From Planctomycetota bacterium (lineage in GTDB: Bacteria; Planctomycetota; UBA1135; GCA-002686595): a stretch of 53,615 bases of DNA. The number at the start of each line of letters is the position of its first letter. Position 1 is the stretch's first letter. The translations under genes and the position numbers were made by a program. Shown piece after piece: positions 1 through 9,574 of this stretch. Under the pieces are notes generated by a model. The model ran no database searches and was not told where the DNA came from. It saw only the letters and a list, made by a program, of their open reading frames with translations. Where the stretch lies: NCBI GenBank assembly GCA_029259655.1, contig JAJDET010000058.1:1-53615 (forward strand), read 5' to 3'.

Positions 1-154
1 CATCAGCGCGCGCCAAGGATGCCCTGCGGGCGGCTACGGCGCGACTCCGCGCCGGGCTCGGCCTTGTCGGCCGCGCGTGACTTGGCGCGCATCAGCGCGC
101 GCCAAGGATGCCCTGCGGGCGGCTACGGCGCGACTCCGCGCCGGGCTCGGCCTT
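1..154. repeat. 65-bp direct repeat, two copies, with hairpin
   Basis: Bases 1-65 and 90-154 are identical over 65 bp, a period of 89 bp. The first copy starts at the window edge, so the array may continue outside. Between the copies, 81-90 and 97-106 form a perfect 10-bp inverted repeat around a 6-nt loop. A short motif (GGCCTTGTCGGCCGCG) follows copy 1 and recurs near 171-186. The block lies just downstream of the minus-strand FG-GAP gene, so the hairpin may also act as its 3' end. There is no T-tract, so a REP-like intergenic repeat is as likely as a terminator. Confidence 0.75.
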
Positions 155-189
155 CGGCCTCGCGAGGCACGGCCTTGTCGGCCGCGCCT

Positions 190-3100
190 CTAGCGCCCTC
201 CGAAGTGGATCGTCTGGATTCCTCCGACCGAGTCTGCAGTGACGACGTCGATGTCACCGTCCTCGTCCAGGTCGGCGATCGCCACGTCGACGGTCACGGC
301 GCCGTGTCCGAGCGGCGTGAACCGGATTCGCTCGTCGAGGCGCCGCCTCCCCGGAGCCTCCTGGACGAAGGCGAAGGCCCGTCCGGCCTCGGCGTCGACG
401 GCGATCACGTCGTCGTCGCCGTCCCCGTCGATGTCCACAGCGCGGACGGCGATCGGCGCGAAGGGACGCTCCGGCGCGATCGCGACTCCCGGACCGAAGG
501 TGCCGGGTCCGATCTGTGCGTAGAGGACGAGCGTTCCCGATCCGCGCTGGGCCGAGATCACGTCCAGGTCTCCGTCGGAGTCGAAATCGCCCGCGACTGC
601 ACTGCGAACGCGGTCCGTCGGATCGGTCGCCCCGAGGAGCTCCTCCCGGAAGCCGGTCGCCTCGTTCCAGTAGACCGCAGTCGCCGATCCGATCCCGGAC
701 CCGTCTTCGCCGGAGAACGCGCCGATGAGGTCGACGTCGCCGTCCCCGTCGAGGTCCGCGGCGTGGACCTCTCGCGCCTGAACCGTGGCCGAGGTCCCGC
801 CGAGAGACAGCTGGGGTTCGGTCGGAAACGTCCCGGACGGGCCGCGCAAGAACAAGGCCAGCTCGTTCCCGGTCGCTGCGATCACGTCGAGTGCGCCGTC
901 GGAATCGAGGTCCGCGAGCTCGACGAAGCGCGGTACCGGAGTGGTCGAGTCGGTCCCGAGCGCGCCCGTGGCCGCATCGAACTCGAAGACGCCCGGCGAC
1001 GTCTGAATCAGGAGCCCGATCCTGTGCGCTCGATCGAGTGCCGCGGCCAGGTCGACGTCTCCGTCCCCGTCCAGGTCTCCCGAGGCCAGGCTCGTGACCC
1101 GCGCGTCCTCACCGAGGTCGATCGCGATCGTCGGGCTCGGGCCGAAGACGCCCGGTGCGACCTGCAGGTGAACTCCCACGCTCTCGTCGAGCTTGTGCGC
1201 GAGGGCGAGGTCGAGATCCCCGTCACCGTCGAGGTCGGCCGCCTCGACGAAGAAGGTCCGCTTTCCGGTGAACTCCCCGAGCTCCATGGCCTCCGAGGCG
1301 AAGTCTCCCGGTCGGGACTGGAGGTACACGACGACCGCCGCGCTGCTGCCGGTCGCGGCCGCGAGGTCCGTGCGCGCGTCACCATTGAGATCCTCGGCGA
1401 CGAGCCCGAGCGCGCCGGGCGCGTCGAGCTCGAGGTCGGGGAGCTCGGAGAATGCGCCGTCCTGCTGTAGGAAGGCCGCGATCCCCGTCGTTCCGCCGAC
1501 CGATACGGCGAAGTCCAGGTCGCCGTCGTGATCCAGGTCGGCAACCCGAAGCCGTCGCGGGTCCGCGGTCCTGCCGGCGCCCCCCAGGAGCGTCGTCGGG
1601 GGTGCGAAGTCGCCGGCCGGCTCCTGCAGATGAACGGCGAGGACGTCGGCGTTCGCGTATCCGACCACCACGTCGCGGTCGCCGTCGCCGTCCAGGTCGG
1701 CCAGTGCGACGGTCGTCGCGACGGCCGACGCGGTGGGAGCTTCGAGAACGCGGTCCGGCGCGGGGCCGAAGGCGCGGGCCGCTCCCTGGAAGAAGATCGC
1801 GACTTCACCGGTCGTGCCGTTGGCGACGGCGAGGTCCAGCGAACCGTTCCCGGTCAGATCGGCAGCGGACACGGCGCGTGGTCCGGACAGTCCGTTCGAG
1901 AGCGTGGCGTCGGGAGTGCTCGCAAACCCGCCGGACGAACCGAAGAACAGCTCGAGCGTGTCGTTCGCAAAGTCGGTGAGGGCGAGGTCGACGAGCCCGT
2001 CGCCGTCGAGGTCGGCCGCGGTCAGCGACGTCGCTCCGGTACCCAGACTCTCGGGTTCCATGAACACGAGTGACCCGGGGCACAGGAGCAGACGCACATC
2101 GGTGTCGGTTGCGACGACCAGGTCGAGCACGTCGTCTCCGTCGACATCGACGACCGCGAGGTCCGTGATCGTCCCGCCGCCGGGCTCGAGCGTGGTTCCA
2201 CCACCGAAGACGCCCCGTTCCAGTTGCAGAAGGACCTCGATCGTTCCCGAACTGGGGTCGGCCACGACGAGGTCCCGCGCCCCGTCTCCGTCGAGGTCCC
2301 CGGTCTCGACGAGACCGACCTCGCTCAACGAGGCGGGCCGTACGACCAGGGGATCTACGTCGAGCGGGGCGACGACCTCCCGCGCGAATGACTCGCCGGC
2401 CGTGCCGGCATCGGTGTCGAGCGCGACCACGCGGACGACCACACTTGCCGATCGCCCCACGTCGCGCGAGTCCCACGCCAGAACACCCCGCGCGCCCGTC
2501 GAGGTCACGGTCGACCCATCGAACACCCGCGAGAGGCGATAGGGCGAGCCGGCGCCGAGCGGCGGATCGAAGGGTGCGTCCGCCGTGGCCACCAGCGTGG
2601 CGGCGTCGAGCGAGGCGACTCCCCGCACCTGCTGAACCCCTCCGCCGATGGCCAGGTCTCCGGCACCCGGCAATGCGAGCAGCACGAGACCGTCGGAGCC
2701 GAGCGAGAGCCCCCCGCCGCCTTCCGCGATTCCGCTCGCGAGCTCGAACGTCGCCGCGGCGATCCCGAGCGGGATCGAGCACAGCTCGAACGTGCTGTCG
2801 CCCGGATCGGCGTCGCACAGTGCGGCGAGCGTGCTCCCGTCCGGTGAGACTGCGAGCGCCCCGGGTCGCACGAACGAACCGGCGCCGGAAACGACCGTGC
2901 GCATCAGGGTCTCGAGGTCGACCTCGAACACCGCGCCGGTGTCCGCGACGAAGACGCGATCGGGTGAACGGGGGTCCGCCGCGACGCCGGCCGGAGCCGC
3001 GAAGCCCGAGAGGAGCGTGACAGCGGTCGGAGCCGCGTTCGGATCGGTACTCACGCGCACGAGCGCCGTTCCGACGCTGAGGACGGCGGAGGTCCGGTCG

Positions 3101-5367
3101 ACGCTGGCGATCGCTCTCACGAGACCGGACCGGGACGCGTGCCCGGAGGGCACGAGCTCGTCGATCGTCCCGGTCGAGAGCTGCACGCCGAGAACGCTCC
3201 AGTCCGTGCCGTCCCCGACGGCGACGACGACGCGGTCGGCGGCGTTGCGCTGGAAGTCCATGGCGGCCGGCTCACCGTGCGAGCCGCCGGCCACGAGACG
3301 GATCTCGGACCCGGTCGCCGTGTGCATCTCGCGCAAGCGCCACGACCCGGGAGCCTCGGAATCGAGCACGAGCGCCGTCGGTCCGCCCGTCCCGCGCTCC
3401 GCGGGGAGTGCGGCGACGGGCCCGGCGAGCGTCCAGGGGTTTCCAGTCGGCTCGGGGCGGCGCGCGGCGCGCAGGATCTCGAGCCGGAGCCCGGAAGCGG
3501 CGCCGAGTCCCGGAACGGCCGGGCCGATCTCGGGGAGAACGGTCTGCACGCCGATCGGATCGCGCGTCGCGTCGACCGGGAGCGCGCGCCCCTTCAGCGC
3601 GACGGGATAGGGAGTCCCGATCTGCAGCCGACGACGACTCGCGGGATCGCGAAGGGTCTGACGCAGGACGCCGGTGTCCGCGGGCAGCGCGGGGAACGAC
3701 TCCCCGACCAGTCGCCACTGCACGAAGACATCCGTGGAATCGCCCTCGTCGTCGCTGACCTCGAACGGTATCGGAACTCCGCGGCGGCCGTCCTGGTTGG
3801 CCGCGAGCAGCGAGACGTCCACGTTGCTCTTCGGAGCGCGATTGTTGTCGAGCACCAGCGTGCCGCTGGTGAAGGGCGTTCCCGGGACCAGGTCGTCCTC
3901 GGGTGTGAAGCGGAGGACAGCGGAGACTTCAGCTGCACCGAGGTCCGCTTCGGCGTCCCACAGGAAGTCGACGAGGATCCCACCACTCTCGGCCGGGAGC
4001 CCGTCGACGGCATGGGTCGGTGTGGGGAGCGTGCGCGGGATTCCCACCGGGCGGGCGAGCGCGAACCCGGCGTCGGGGGAGTCGCCGACGATGTCGTAGT
4101 CGACGCGGATTCGGACCTCGTCGTCCGAGCTGTCTGCGACCTCGAACGTGACCTCCAACGGGCCCTCGACCTCGCCCGAAGGCGCGGCGACGATCTTGCG
4201 CACCTCGGGCGGGTCGTTCCCGACGGCGATGTCGCTCCCGACGCCGGTGGCGACGACGCTCGAACCCTCGAGCACGTCGACCTGGACTGCCAACCCGGTC
4301 AGGAAGCCCGACGATCCGAGATCGGAGGAGAAGTCCCAGAGCCGCGTGTGTCGCGAGCCCGTCGGACCGGCGGGGAGTCCGTCCACCGGATCCGGTTGTG
4401 CGAGCGTCAGCGGCTCCGGCGTGCTCGATCCCGGTCGCAGGAAGAACAGCCCGACGCGCTGCGGATCGCCCTCGGTGTCGAAAAGGTCGAACGCGAGGGT
4501 GGCCGGAGACTCGCGCGTGTCCAGGACCCCGCTCAGTACGACGGAGGCGGACGCGTTGTTGTCGAACACGATCTTCGGACTCGCGGTTCCGCGGCTCCGC
4601 GCTACCCCGTCGTCGGCCGTCACGCGCAGGATCGCCTGGCCGTCTTGAGCGCCCACGTCGAAACGCGAGTCCCACGAGAAGGAGAGGATGATGCCGGTCT
4701 TCGGAGCCTGGACACCCTTCAACACGATCGTGGGCGTGGGATCCGCCGGGTCGAGCCCGGCCGGACGCGCCGGACGGAAACCGAGGTCGGGCACGTCTCC
4801 GAGGAGGTCGTACTCGACCATCACATCGACCCGGTCACCCGAGCTGTCGGCCAGCACGAATTCGAGCGGTATGACGTCCGAGAGCGTCGTGGAGAAGGGC
4901 GAGAGGATGGTCTGGGTCGGAGCGTCGTTCCCCAGGGACAGGTTCGCGGCCGTCGCCGTGGAAGCGATGCTCTGGAGCCCGTCGATCGCGCTCGCGCGAA
5001 CCTGGAAGCCCGTCCGGAAGGAAGCACTCCCGAGGTCGGCAACGAAGTCCCACTGGAAGGTGTGCACGGTTCCCCCGGCGGCCGCCGCCAGGGACGCGAG
5101 GCTCGGGGCGCCCACGAGCGTGAGGGTCTTCGGGGTCGCCGATCCGGGCTCGAAGTACTCGAGCACGACCCGCGTGGGTTGGTCCTCCGCATCCGCCAGG
5201 ACGAGGGTCACGGTCGCGGGCGAGCTCCGGGCGTCGGTGACGCCGAGCGCCTGGACCACGGCGGGGGTGCCGAACGCGAAGACGTCGCCGTCGTCGTCAT
5301 CGCCGCTACAGCTCGTCGCGAGGGCTACGGAGACGCAGATACCGACTGTGCGAAAGAGGGGGGCCAC
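190..5367 (-). CDS. giant FG-GAP/VCBS-repeat lipoprotein
   Basis: A 1725-aa exported protein. The GTG start at 5367 is chosen because AGGAGG sits 5 nt upstream; an upstream ATG at 5421 has no such support. The N-terminus is a short signal sequence ending in LATSC followed by an acidic DDDDGD stretch, which looks like a lipoprotein signal. The first ~550 residues contain alternating beta-sandwich-like repeats (about 100 aa each, with DNN and NDAP linkers). A middle part resembles an NHL-type beta-propeller. From about residue 1016 to the end there are 14 FG-GAP/VCBS calcium-binding motifs of the DLDGDGDLDL type. Such proteins are usually surface or secreted binding proteins; the ligand is unknown. 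It stands alone, transcribed toward the repeat at the window edge. Confidence 0.85.
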   Translation of the reverse strand: MAPLFRTVGICVSVALATSCSGDDDDGDVFAFGTPAVVQALGVTDARSSPATVTLVLADAEDQPTRVVLEYFEPGSATPKTLTLVGAPSLASLAAAAGGTVHTFQWDFVADLGSASFRTGFQVRASAIDGLQSIASTATAANLSLGNDAPTQTILSPFSTTLSDVIPLEFVLADSSGDRVDVMVEYDLLGDVPDLGFRPARPAGLDPADPTPTIVLKGVQAPKTGIILSFSWDSRFDVGAQDGQAILRVTADDGVARSRGTASPKIVFDNNASASVVLSGVLDTRESPATLAFDLFDTEGDPQRVGLFFLRPGSSTPEPLTLAQPDPVDGLPAGPTGSRHTRLWDFSSDLGSSGFLTGLAVQVDVLEGSSVVATGVGSDIAVGNDPPEVRKIVAAPSGEVEGPLEVTFEVADSSDDEVRIRVDYDIVGDSPDAGFALARPVGIPRTLPTPTHAVDGLPAESGGILVDFLWDAEADLGAAEVSAVLRFTPEDDLVPGTPFTSGTLVLDNNRAPKSNVDVSLLAANQDGRRGVPIPFEVSDDEGDSTDVFVQWRLVGESFPALPADTGVLRQTLRDPASRRRLQIGTPYPVALKGRALPVDATRDPIGVQTVLPEIGPAVPGLGAASGLRLEILRAARRPEPTGNPWTLAGPVAALPAERGTGGPTALVLDSEAPGSWRLREMHTATGSEIRLVAGGSHGEPAAMDFQRNAADRVVVAVGDGTDWSVLGVQLSTGTIDELVPSGHASRSGLVRAIASVDRTSAVLSVGTALVRVSTDPNAAPTAVTLLSGFAAPAGVAADPRSPDRVFVADTGAVFEVDLETLMRTVVSGAGSFVRPGALAVSPDGSTLAALCDADPGDSTFELCSIPLGIAAATFELASGIAEGGGGLSLGSDGLVLLALPGAGDLAIGGGVQQVRGVASLDAATLVATADAPFDPPLGAGSPYRLSRVFDGSTVTSTGARGVLAWDSRDVGRSASVVVRVVALDTDAGTAGESFAREVVAPLDVDPLVVRPASLSEVGLVETGDLDGDGARDLVVADPSSGTIEVLLQLERGVFGGGTTLEPGGGTITDLAVVDVDGDDVLDLVVATDTDVRLLLCPGSLVFMEPESLGTGATSLTAADLDGDGLVDLALTDFANDTLELFFGSSGGFASTPDATLSNGLSGPRAVSAADLTGNGSLDLAVANGTTGEVAIFFQGAARAFGPAPDRVLEAPTASAVATTVALADLDGDGDRDVVVGYANADVLAVHLQEPAGDFAPPTTLLGGAGRTADPRRLRVADLDHDGDLDFAVSVGGTTGIAAFLQQDGAFSELPDLELDAPGALGLVAEDLNGDARTDLAAATGSSAAVVVYLQSRPGDFASEAMELGEFTGKRTFFVEAADLDGDGDLDLALAHKLDESVGVHLQVAPGVFGPSPTIAIDLGEDARVTSLASGDLDGDGDVDLAAALDRAHRIGLLIQTSPGVFEFDAATGALGTDSTTPVPRFVELADLDSDGALDVIAATGNELALFLRGPSGTFPTEPQLSLGGTSATVQAREVHAADLDGDGDVDLIGAFSGEDGSGIGSATAVYWNEATGFREELLGATDPTDRVRSAVAGDFDSDGDLDVISAQRGSGTLVLYAQIGPGTFGPGVAIAPERPFAPIAVRAVDIDGDGDDDVIAVDAEAGRAFAFVQEAPGRRRLDERIRFTPLGHGAVTVDVAIADLDEDGDIDVVTADSVGGIQTIHFGGR

Positions 5368-5372
5368 GGATA

Positions 5373-5378
5373 CCTCCT
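5373..5378 (-). promoter_or_regulatory. Shine-Dalgarno site fixing a GTG start
   Basis: AGGAGG on the minus strand, 5 nt before the GTG at 5367. It decides the start of the FG-GAP lipoprotein against the in-frame ATG 54 nt upstream and places the lipoprotein signal at the very N-terminus. Confidence 0.8.
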
Positions 5379-5520
5379 GGGTCGCTGTTCCCGTCGCCGG
5401 AGCCGGTCGTCCTGGGTGCATCTCGCGAGTGGCGGGGGGACCGCGGATTCTAGCAGAGCCGCCCGTCTCGGTTTCGCGGCCCCGGTCCCGTCAGGGGGAA
5501 AGACCCCTCCGTCGCCCGAC

Positions 5521-6588
5521 CTACATGGACACGCCGTACTCGTCCCCACCTTCGAGGATCGGGTACTGCGGAGCCCCGGGGGCACCGACGCTGTGCTTCC
5601 AGGGGTCGGGGCGCGCGATCGGCGAGAGCACGCCGCGCGAGACCAGGATCGCCGCGTGGTAGCGCGCGCCGTGGAGGATCTCGCTCACGGCCATGACGGC
5701 GAACGAGAACGCGAAGATCATGGCCACGGACTCGCGCGAGCCGTCCGCTTCGAGGCCGCGCTCCATCCAGGCGTGGATCGAGCCCGCGACGACCACCACC
5801 GCGCCCTCGACCACGAGGATCAGGAGCATCGGGCGCAACGTGCGGATCGGGTGCCGAACCATCGTGAAGAACGTGCACAGCCCGGCCCAGACGCTGGAGC
5901 TCGCATCGTGCAGTGCGAGCCTCGTGCGCGTGTAGAGGGCCCACGTCAGGAGCAGGGCGAGGAGCAGTCCGTGCAGCCCCTCCTGCGCCCAGACGACGCG
6001 GCGCGCGGTCAGCTCGTCGGGGAGCTCCTGCAGCCGGAGCTTCGTGTACTCGGGACCGGTCGCCGCACCCTGCGCCGGGACGTCCGGGAGCTCGAGCAGT
6101 CGGGTCTCGACCAGTTCGTGCCACGCCTCGTGATAGACGACGCGCTCGATCAGGGAGGCGCCGATCACCACGAGCAGGAAGACGCGGAAGAAGCGCCAGA
6201 AGTGGCGGATCCCGCCGTGGAAGAAGCGCCGCACCGAGTGGCCCTCGGTCCGCTCGAGGAAGACCTGCAACCATCCACCGGCGACGAAGATCCCGAACAG
6301 GATGGAGAACAGGCCGAGGATCGCGCCCAGCGAGGCCAGAGTGTCTTGCAGCTCACCCCGCTCGTCGGCGTGGTCCGTGACGAACGGAAGACTGAGCGAG
6401 TGGGTCAGCTCCCCCGGCGCGTAACGATGGCTCACGGCGCCTTCGAGGGAGCCGTGGACCAGCATCGCCGACGGCATGGAGAGCGCGAGGAGCGCGACCG
6501 TCACGAGCAGCCAGAGGGGTATCCGGCCGAGGCTCGCGCGGATTCCGTGCAGGAAGACGGCACCGCGTTGTTCTGCGTGGGCGGTCAT
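5521..6588 (-). CDS. multi-spanning membrane protein of unknown function
   Basis: A 355-aa protein with about five to six hydrophobic segments: near residues 24-45, 85-108, 132-150, 205-222, 250-272 and 285-305. No family motif is recognised. It starts 1 nt after the stop of the upstream M1-peptidase gene, so the two are almost certainly translationally coupled and may work together. The overall pattern (a cytoplasmic N-terminus, a long hydrophilic loop at 150-200) resembles generic DUF4013-type or permease-like membrane proteins, but this is only an impression. Confidence 0.75.
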   Translation of the reverse strand: MTAHAEQRGAVFLHGIRASLGRIPLWLLVTVALLALSMPSAMLVHGSLEGAVSHRYAPGELTHSLSLPFVTDHADERGELQDTLASLGAILGLFSILFGIFVAGGWLQVFLERTEGHSVRRFFHGGIRHFWRFFRVFLLVVIGASLIERVVYHEAWHELVETRLLELPDVPAQGAATGPEYTKLRLQELPDELTARRVVWAQEGLHGLLLALLLTWALYTRTRLALHDASSSVWAGLCTFFTMVRHPIRTLRPMLLILVVEGAVVVVAGSIHAWMERGLEADGSRESVAMIFAFSFAVMAVSEILHGARYHAAILVSRGVLSPIARPDPWKHSVGAPGAPQYPILEGGDEYGVSM

Positions 6589-6589
6589 C

Positions 6590-8980
6590 TCAGCCCCCGA
6601 ACCTCGACAACCACTGGAAGTAGCGCGCCGTCTGGGACAAGGCGCGCTCGGCCCAGCGCGTGGCCGTCACCTCGTCGGTCTCGTCGAACCAGCGGTCGTT
6701 CGACATGTCGCGATCGATCCAGATCTTCGCGTGGGGATCGAGCTCGACCGAGACGAGCTTCGTGGGGCCCACGACGATCCGGCGCAGCCAGGTCTCGGCG
6801 GCCTGCTCGTCGCGCGTCCAGACGAACTCCTCGGTCTCGCCGTTCTCGAACGCGAGTCGCACGTCCACCGGCAAGCGCAGCTCGCCACGGCGACGGAGCA
6901 GGACCTCGGCAACCCAGGGAGGTTTCTCGGTGCCGTCCTCCTCCTCTTCGTCGTCGTCCGATTCCTCGGCATCCTTTCCGACGAGGACGTACTCGCTCGT
7001 CTCCCCGTCCAGGAAGTAGCCGCGCGCCTTGGGCTCGCGTTTCTGGGTCACGTCGACGCTCCAGTCGGCCGTGCCGGTGCCGCGGAAGAGCTCGTCCCAG
7101 TACCAATCGAGGTCCTCGACACCGGAACCCACTTCGAACGCGTCGAAGAAGTCGTCGGGGTAGGGGTGGCGGTAGCGCCAGGTCTCGGCGTAGTGACGCA
7201 TCCCCCGCAGGAAGGCCTCTTCCCCGACGAGACCGCGCAAAGTGCGCAGTGTGACGGCGGTCCGCCGGTAGCTGTTCGTGCCGTAGCTCGAGCGGTCGAC
7301 GTGCTCCCAGGCGAAGGTGTCGAGCGGATCGGCGTCCGGCGACCGCAGGTAGCCCCGCCGATCGCCGTGGCGCGGGTCCTCGCGGCGCGGAACGGCGTGC
7401 AGTCCCGGCAGGTCGCGCCAGTACTCGAGGAATCCCGAAGGCAGGAAGGGACGCAAGTCGTGATCCGCGAAGCCGAGCGGGATCCGGGCCCCGATCAGCG
7501 CATCGGCGCAGGTGCTCCCGCCCGGTAGCGCGACCGTGCGCTCGCCGTCGACCGGAATCCCCGCGTAGCTGGTCGTGATTCGCTCCGGGCCGTACACGCG
7601 ATACATGACCTCGGAGTCCGTGTAGGAGTTGAAGCCCTCGTCGAGCCACGCGGACTCGAACTCGTTGTTGCCGACGAGCCCGTACCAGAACTGGTGCCCG
7701 GCCTCGTGCACCGTGACGCTCTCCGGCGTGTACATGTCCTCGGTCGTGAAGAGGCGTGTACCGCACGTGAAGAGCGTCGGGTACTCCATTCCGCCGGCGG
7801 CTCGCCCTCCCCACGGGGGATCCACGACGGTGATCTCCTTGTAGGGGTACTCGCCGAACCAGAGCCCGTAGAAGAAGAGCGCCGCCGCCGTGGCCTTCGC
7901 GTGACGCCCGGCCTGGTCGATTCGCTCCGGGTGGATCAGGACCCGGATCTCGACGTTGTGCAGCTCGAGCTCCTTCTCCTCGCCGAAGGCGCGTCGCGCT
8001 GCGGCGACGTCCTTCGCGTGCTCGCGCTCCCAGTCGGAGTAGCGGAAGAGCTCGCGGTGGACCACGAACGTGGGGTCGGCGGTCCAGGTGAAGTCGTGCA
8101 CGAGAGCCTGCTTGCCGGTGCGGTCCACGCGCCGCCGGTCCTCGGGCGTCGGCGCGAGAAAGCGCACCATCAACCGATCGTCGCCCTTTAGCTCGGCCGA
8201 GACGATCGCGCCCGAGCCCCCCACCTTCGGCTCGCCCTTCGACTCGCCATCCTCATCGCCGCGATAACTCGCGGGGAGGTCGAGCGTCACGTCGTACGTC
8301 CCGTAGTCGGAGTAGAACTCCGAGTCCCGGTGGAACTGGTGGCAGTTCCACCCGCGCCCTTCTTCGTACACGCCGAGCTTGGGGAACCACTGCGCGACGA
8401 GCAGGAAGTCGTCCTTGTAGCCGGTCCGTCGGCGGACACGGGGGAGCTGGCTCTCCCACTCGAGCGCAACGCGAATCGTCTCGCCGGGCCCGACGGGTTC
8501 GGGCAGGGAGAGACTGAAGACCGTCCGGTCCTCCTCGCGGCCGTCGTCGGGGGCGATGAACGCGAGGGTCGAGAGGAGGTCCGTCCCCCCGTCGTCTTCC
8601 GAGAGGAGCTCGGCCGCCGTGATCCGCGACCAGCTCCAGCCATCCTTCATCACGTGACCGCCGCGGAACTTCCCCCGGGCCTCGTGGAGGTGGGTCGAGC
8701 GGTTGTTGGAGAAGGCGTTGAGATAGAGGTGGAACTGGAGGTCGTCGACCGAGTCCGCGGTCCCGTTCGTCCAGGTGAGCGTCTCGGACCCGTCGAGGCG
8801 CTTGGTGTCCCCGTCGAGCCGGGCGCGAAGGACCACGTCGAGGCGGTTCTCGGCCGGCGCGCGGGCCTCGGCGGGGAGGGCGAAAAGAACTCCGCAGATC
8901 GCCCAGAGGAGCGTTCGATTCCCGGGAGCGGGACCCACCGGAACGCCCTCTTCGCTGGAGCCCGGCATGCGCAAGTCCAT
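6590..8980 (-). CDS. secreted M1-family zinc metallopeptidase (aminopeptidase-like)
   Basis: About 796 aa. The zinc site is clear: VHEAGHQFWYG (HExxH) followed about 19 residues later by WLDEGFN, which supplies the third ligand Glu. A GGMEYPTL stretch matches the GxMEN-type exopeptidase loop in a modified form (GGMEYP). A hydrophobic segment near the N-terminus (TLLWAICGVLFALPAEARA) looks like a signal peptide, so the enzyme probably acts in the periplasm or outside the cell. There is an acidic low-complexity patch (ESDDDEEEEDG) in the C-terminal third. The start is uncertain: ATG at 8980, ATG at 8968 or GTG at 9028 are all possible and none has a strong ribosome site. The gene is coupled to the downstream membrane protein. 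Confidence 0.88.
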   Translation of the reverse strand: MDLRMPGSSEEGVPVGPAPGNRTLLWAICGVLFALPAEARAPAENRLDVVLRARLDGDTKRLDGSETLTWTNGTADSVDDLQFHLYLNAFSNNRSTHLHEARGKFRGGHVMKDGWSWSRITAAELLSEDDGGTDLLSTLAFIAPDDGREEDRTVFSLSLPEPVGPGETIRVALEWESQLPRVRRRTGYKDDFLLVAQWFPKLGVYEEGRGWNCHQFHRDSEFYSDYGTYDVTLDLPASYRGDEDGESKGEPKVGGSGAIVSAELKGDDRLMVRFLAPTPEDRRRVDRTGKQALVHDFTWTADPTFVVHRELFRYSDWEREHAKDVAAARRAFGEEKELELHNVEIRVLIHPERIDQAGRHAKATAAALFFYGLWFGEYPYKEITVVDPPWGGRAAGGMEYPTLFTCGTRLFTTEDMYTPESVTVHEAGHQFWYGLVGNNEFESAWLDEGFNSYTDSEVMYRVYGPERITTSYAGIPVDGERTVALPGGSTCADALIGARIPLGFADHDLRPFLPSGFLEYWRDLPGLHAVPRREDPRHGDRRGYLRSPDADPLDTFAWEHVDRSSYGTNSYRRTAVTLRTLRGLVGEEAFLRGMRHYAETWRYRHPYPDDFFDAFEVGSGVEDLDWYWDELFRGTGTADWSVDVTQKREPKARGYFLDGETSEYVLVGKDAEESDDDEEEEDGTEKPPWVAEVLLRRRGELRLPVDVRLAFENGETEEFVWTRDEQAAETWLRRIVVGPTKLVSVELDPHAKIWIDRDMSNDRWFDETDEVTATRWAERALSQTARYFQWLSRFGG

Positions 8981-9048
8981 GGAAAGCAAAACGTTACGTG
9001 ACGGCGAGGAGCTGCGCTCCACCCGCACCGAATTCTAGGTGATTCCAC

Positions 9049-9075
9049 TCAGGTACGCATCGGGGCAACCGATAA
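9049..9075 (+). promoter_or_regulatory. putative sigma-28 (FliA) promoter of the flgM-like gene
   Basis: -35 TCAGGTAC, 11-nt spacer, -10 ACCGATAA (consensus TAAAGTTT-N11-GCCGATAA). The -10 matches 7 of 8 and the -35 4 of 8. It lies 35 nt before the ATG at 9110. The same TCA-start -35 and CCGATA -10 recur before fliD and motA in this window, which strengthens the call. Confidence 0.6.
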
Positions 9076-9109
9076 AGGACTCGAGGCCCTTCTAGCCTCT
9101 CCCCCCGAC

Positions 9110-9499
9110 ATGGATCTCCATCGACTCCCGAGCTCCGGTGACCTGGCCCGACGGCGCTTCGCCGAAACGCGCCGGGACGTGGCTCAGGCGAGCAGCGAGC
9201 GCGTGCGCAATGCCCGCGAGGAGCTGACCCGCCTGTCCGAGCTGCGCGCCCGCCGCCTCGAGTCTGCTCGAGACGCGCAGGAGAACGCGCGGCTCGAAGC
9301 CGCTCGCCAGGCTGCCGCCTCCCGCACCGACGCCGTCGAGATCTCCCCGCGCGGACGCGCCCTGGCTCGTGAGCAATCCGAGCCCAAGGACGTTCGATCC
9401 GAGCACGTGGCCGAGCTCAAATCGCGCTACGAGCATGGGCAGGTCAACACGCCCGAGGCGATCGAGCGCGCCGCGACGCGGCTCCTCGGCGCCGAGTAG
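9110..9499 (+). CDS. flgM: FlgM-like anti-sigma-28 factor
   Basis: A 129-aa protein. The last ~55 residues carry the FlgM signature: a VEISPRGR segment, then AELKSRYEHGQVNTPEAIE and a terminal A-LL helix, corresponding to the FliA-binding C-terminus of FlgM. The N-terminal ~65 residues are a long Arg/Ala/Glu-rich helix, making it longer than the usual ~90-100 aa FlgM. In known systems FlgM holds sigma-28 inactive and is exported after hook completion. It stands alone on the plus strand, opposite the fliA operon, behind a sigma-28-type promoter, which fits the known FlgM feedback. The function is inferred from the C-terminal motif and context. Confidence 0.72.
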   Translation: MDLHRLPSSGDLARRRFAETRRDVAQASSERVRNAREELTRLSELRARRLESARDAQENARLEAARQAAASRTDAVEISPRGRALAREQSEPKDVRSEHVAELKSRYEHGQVNTPEAIERAATRLLGAE

Positions 9500-9574
9500 G
9501 ACTCTCGACAGCGCACCGGCAACGATCGCGACGACTCTCCCTGGGTCGTCGCTCCAGTCCGTGTACGCGTCGCC

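Noticed and set aside
3139..7254. A long open plus-strand frame opposite the FG-GAP and membrane protein genes
   Set aside because: It runs antisense to two well-supported genes, has Arg/Gly/Pro-rich composition without domains, and is explained by high GC and few stop codons.
9092..9436. Minus-strand frame opposite the FlgM-like gene
   Set aside because: Antisense to a gene with family motifs and a promoter; no domain seen.
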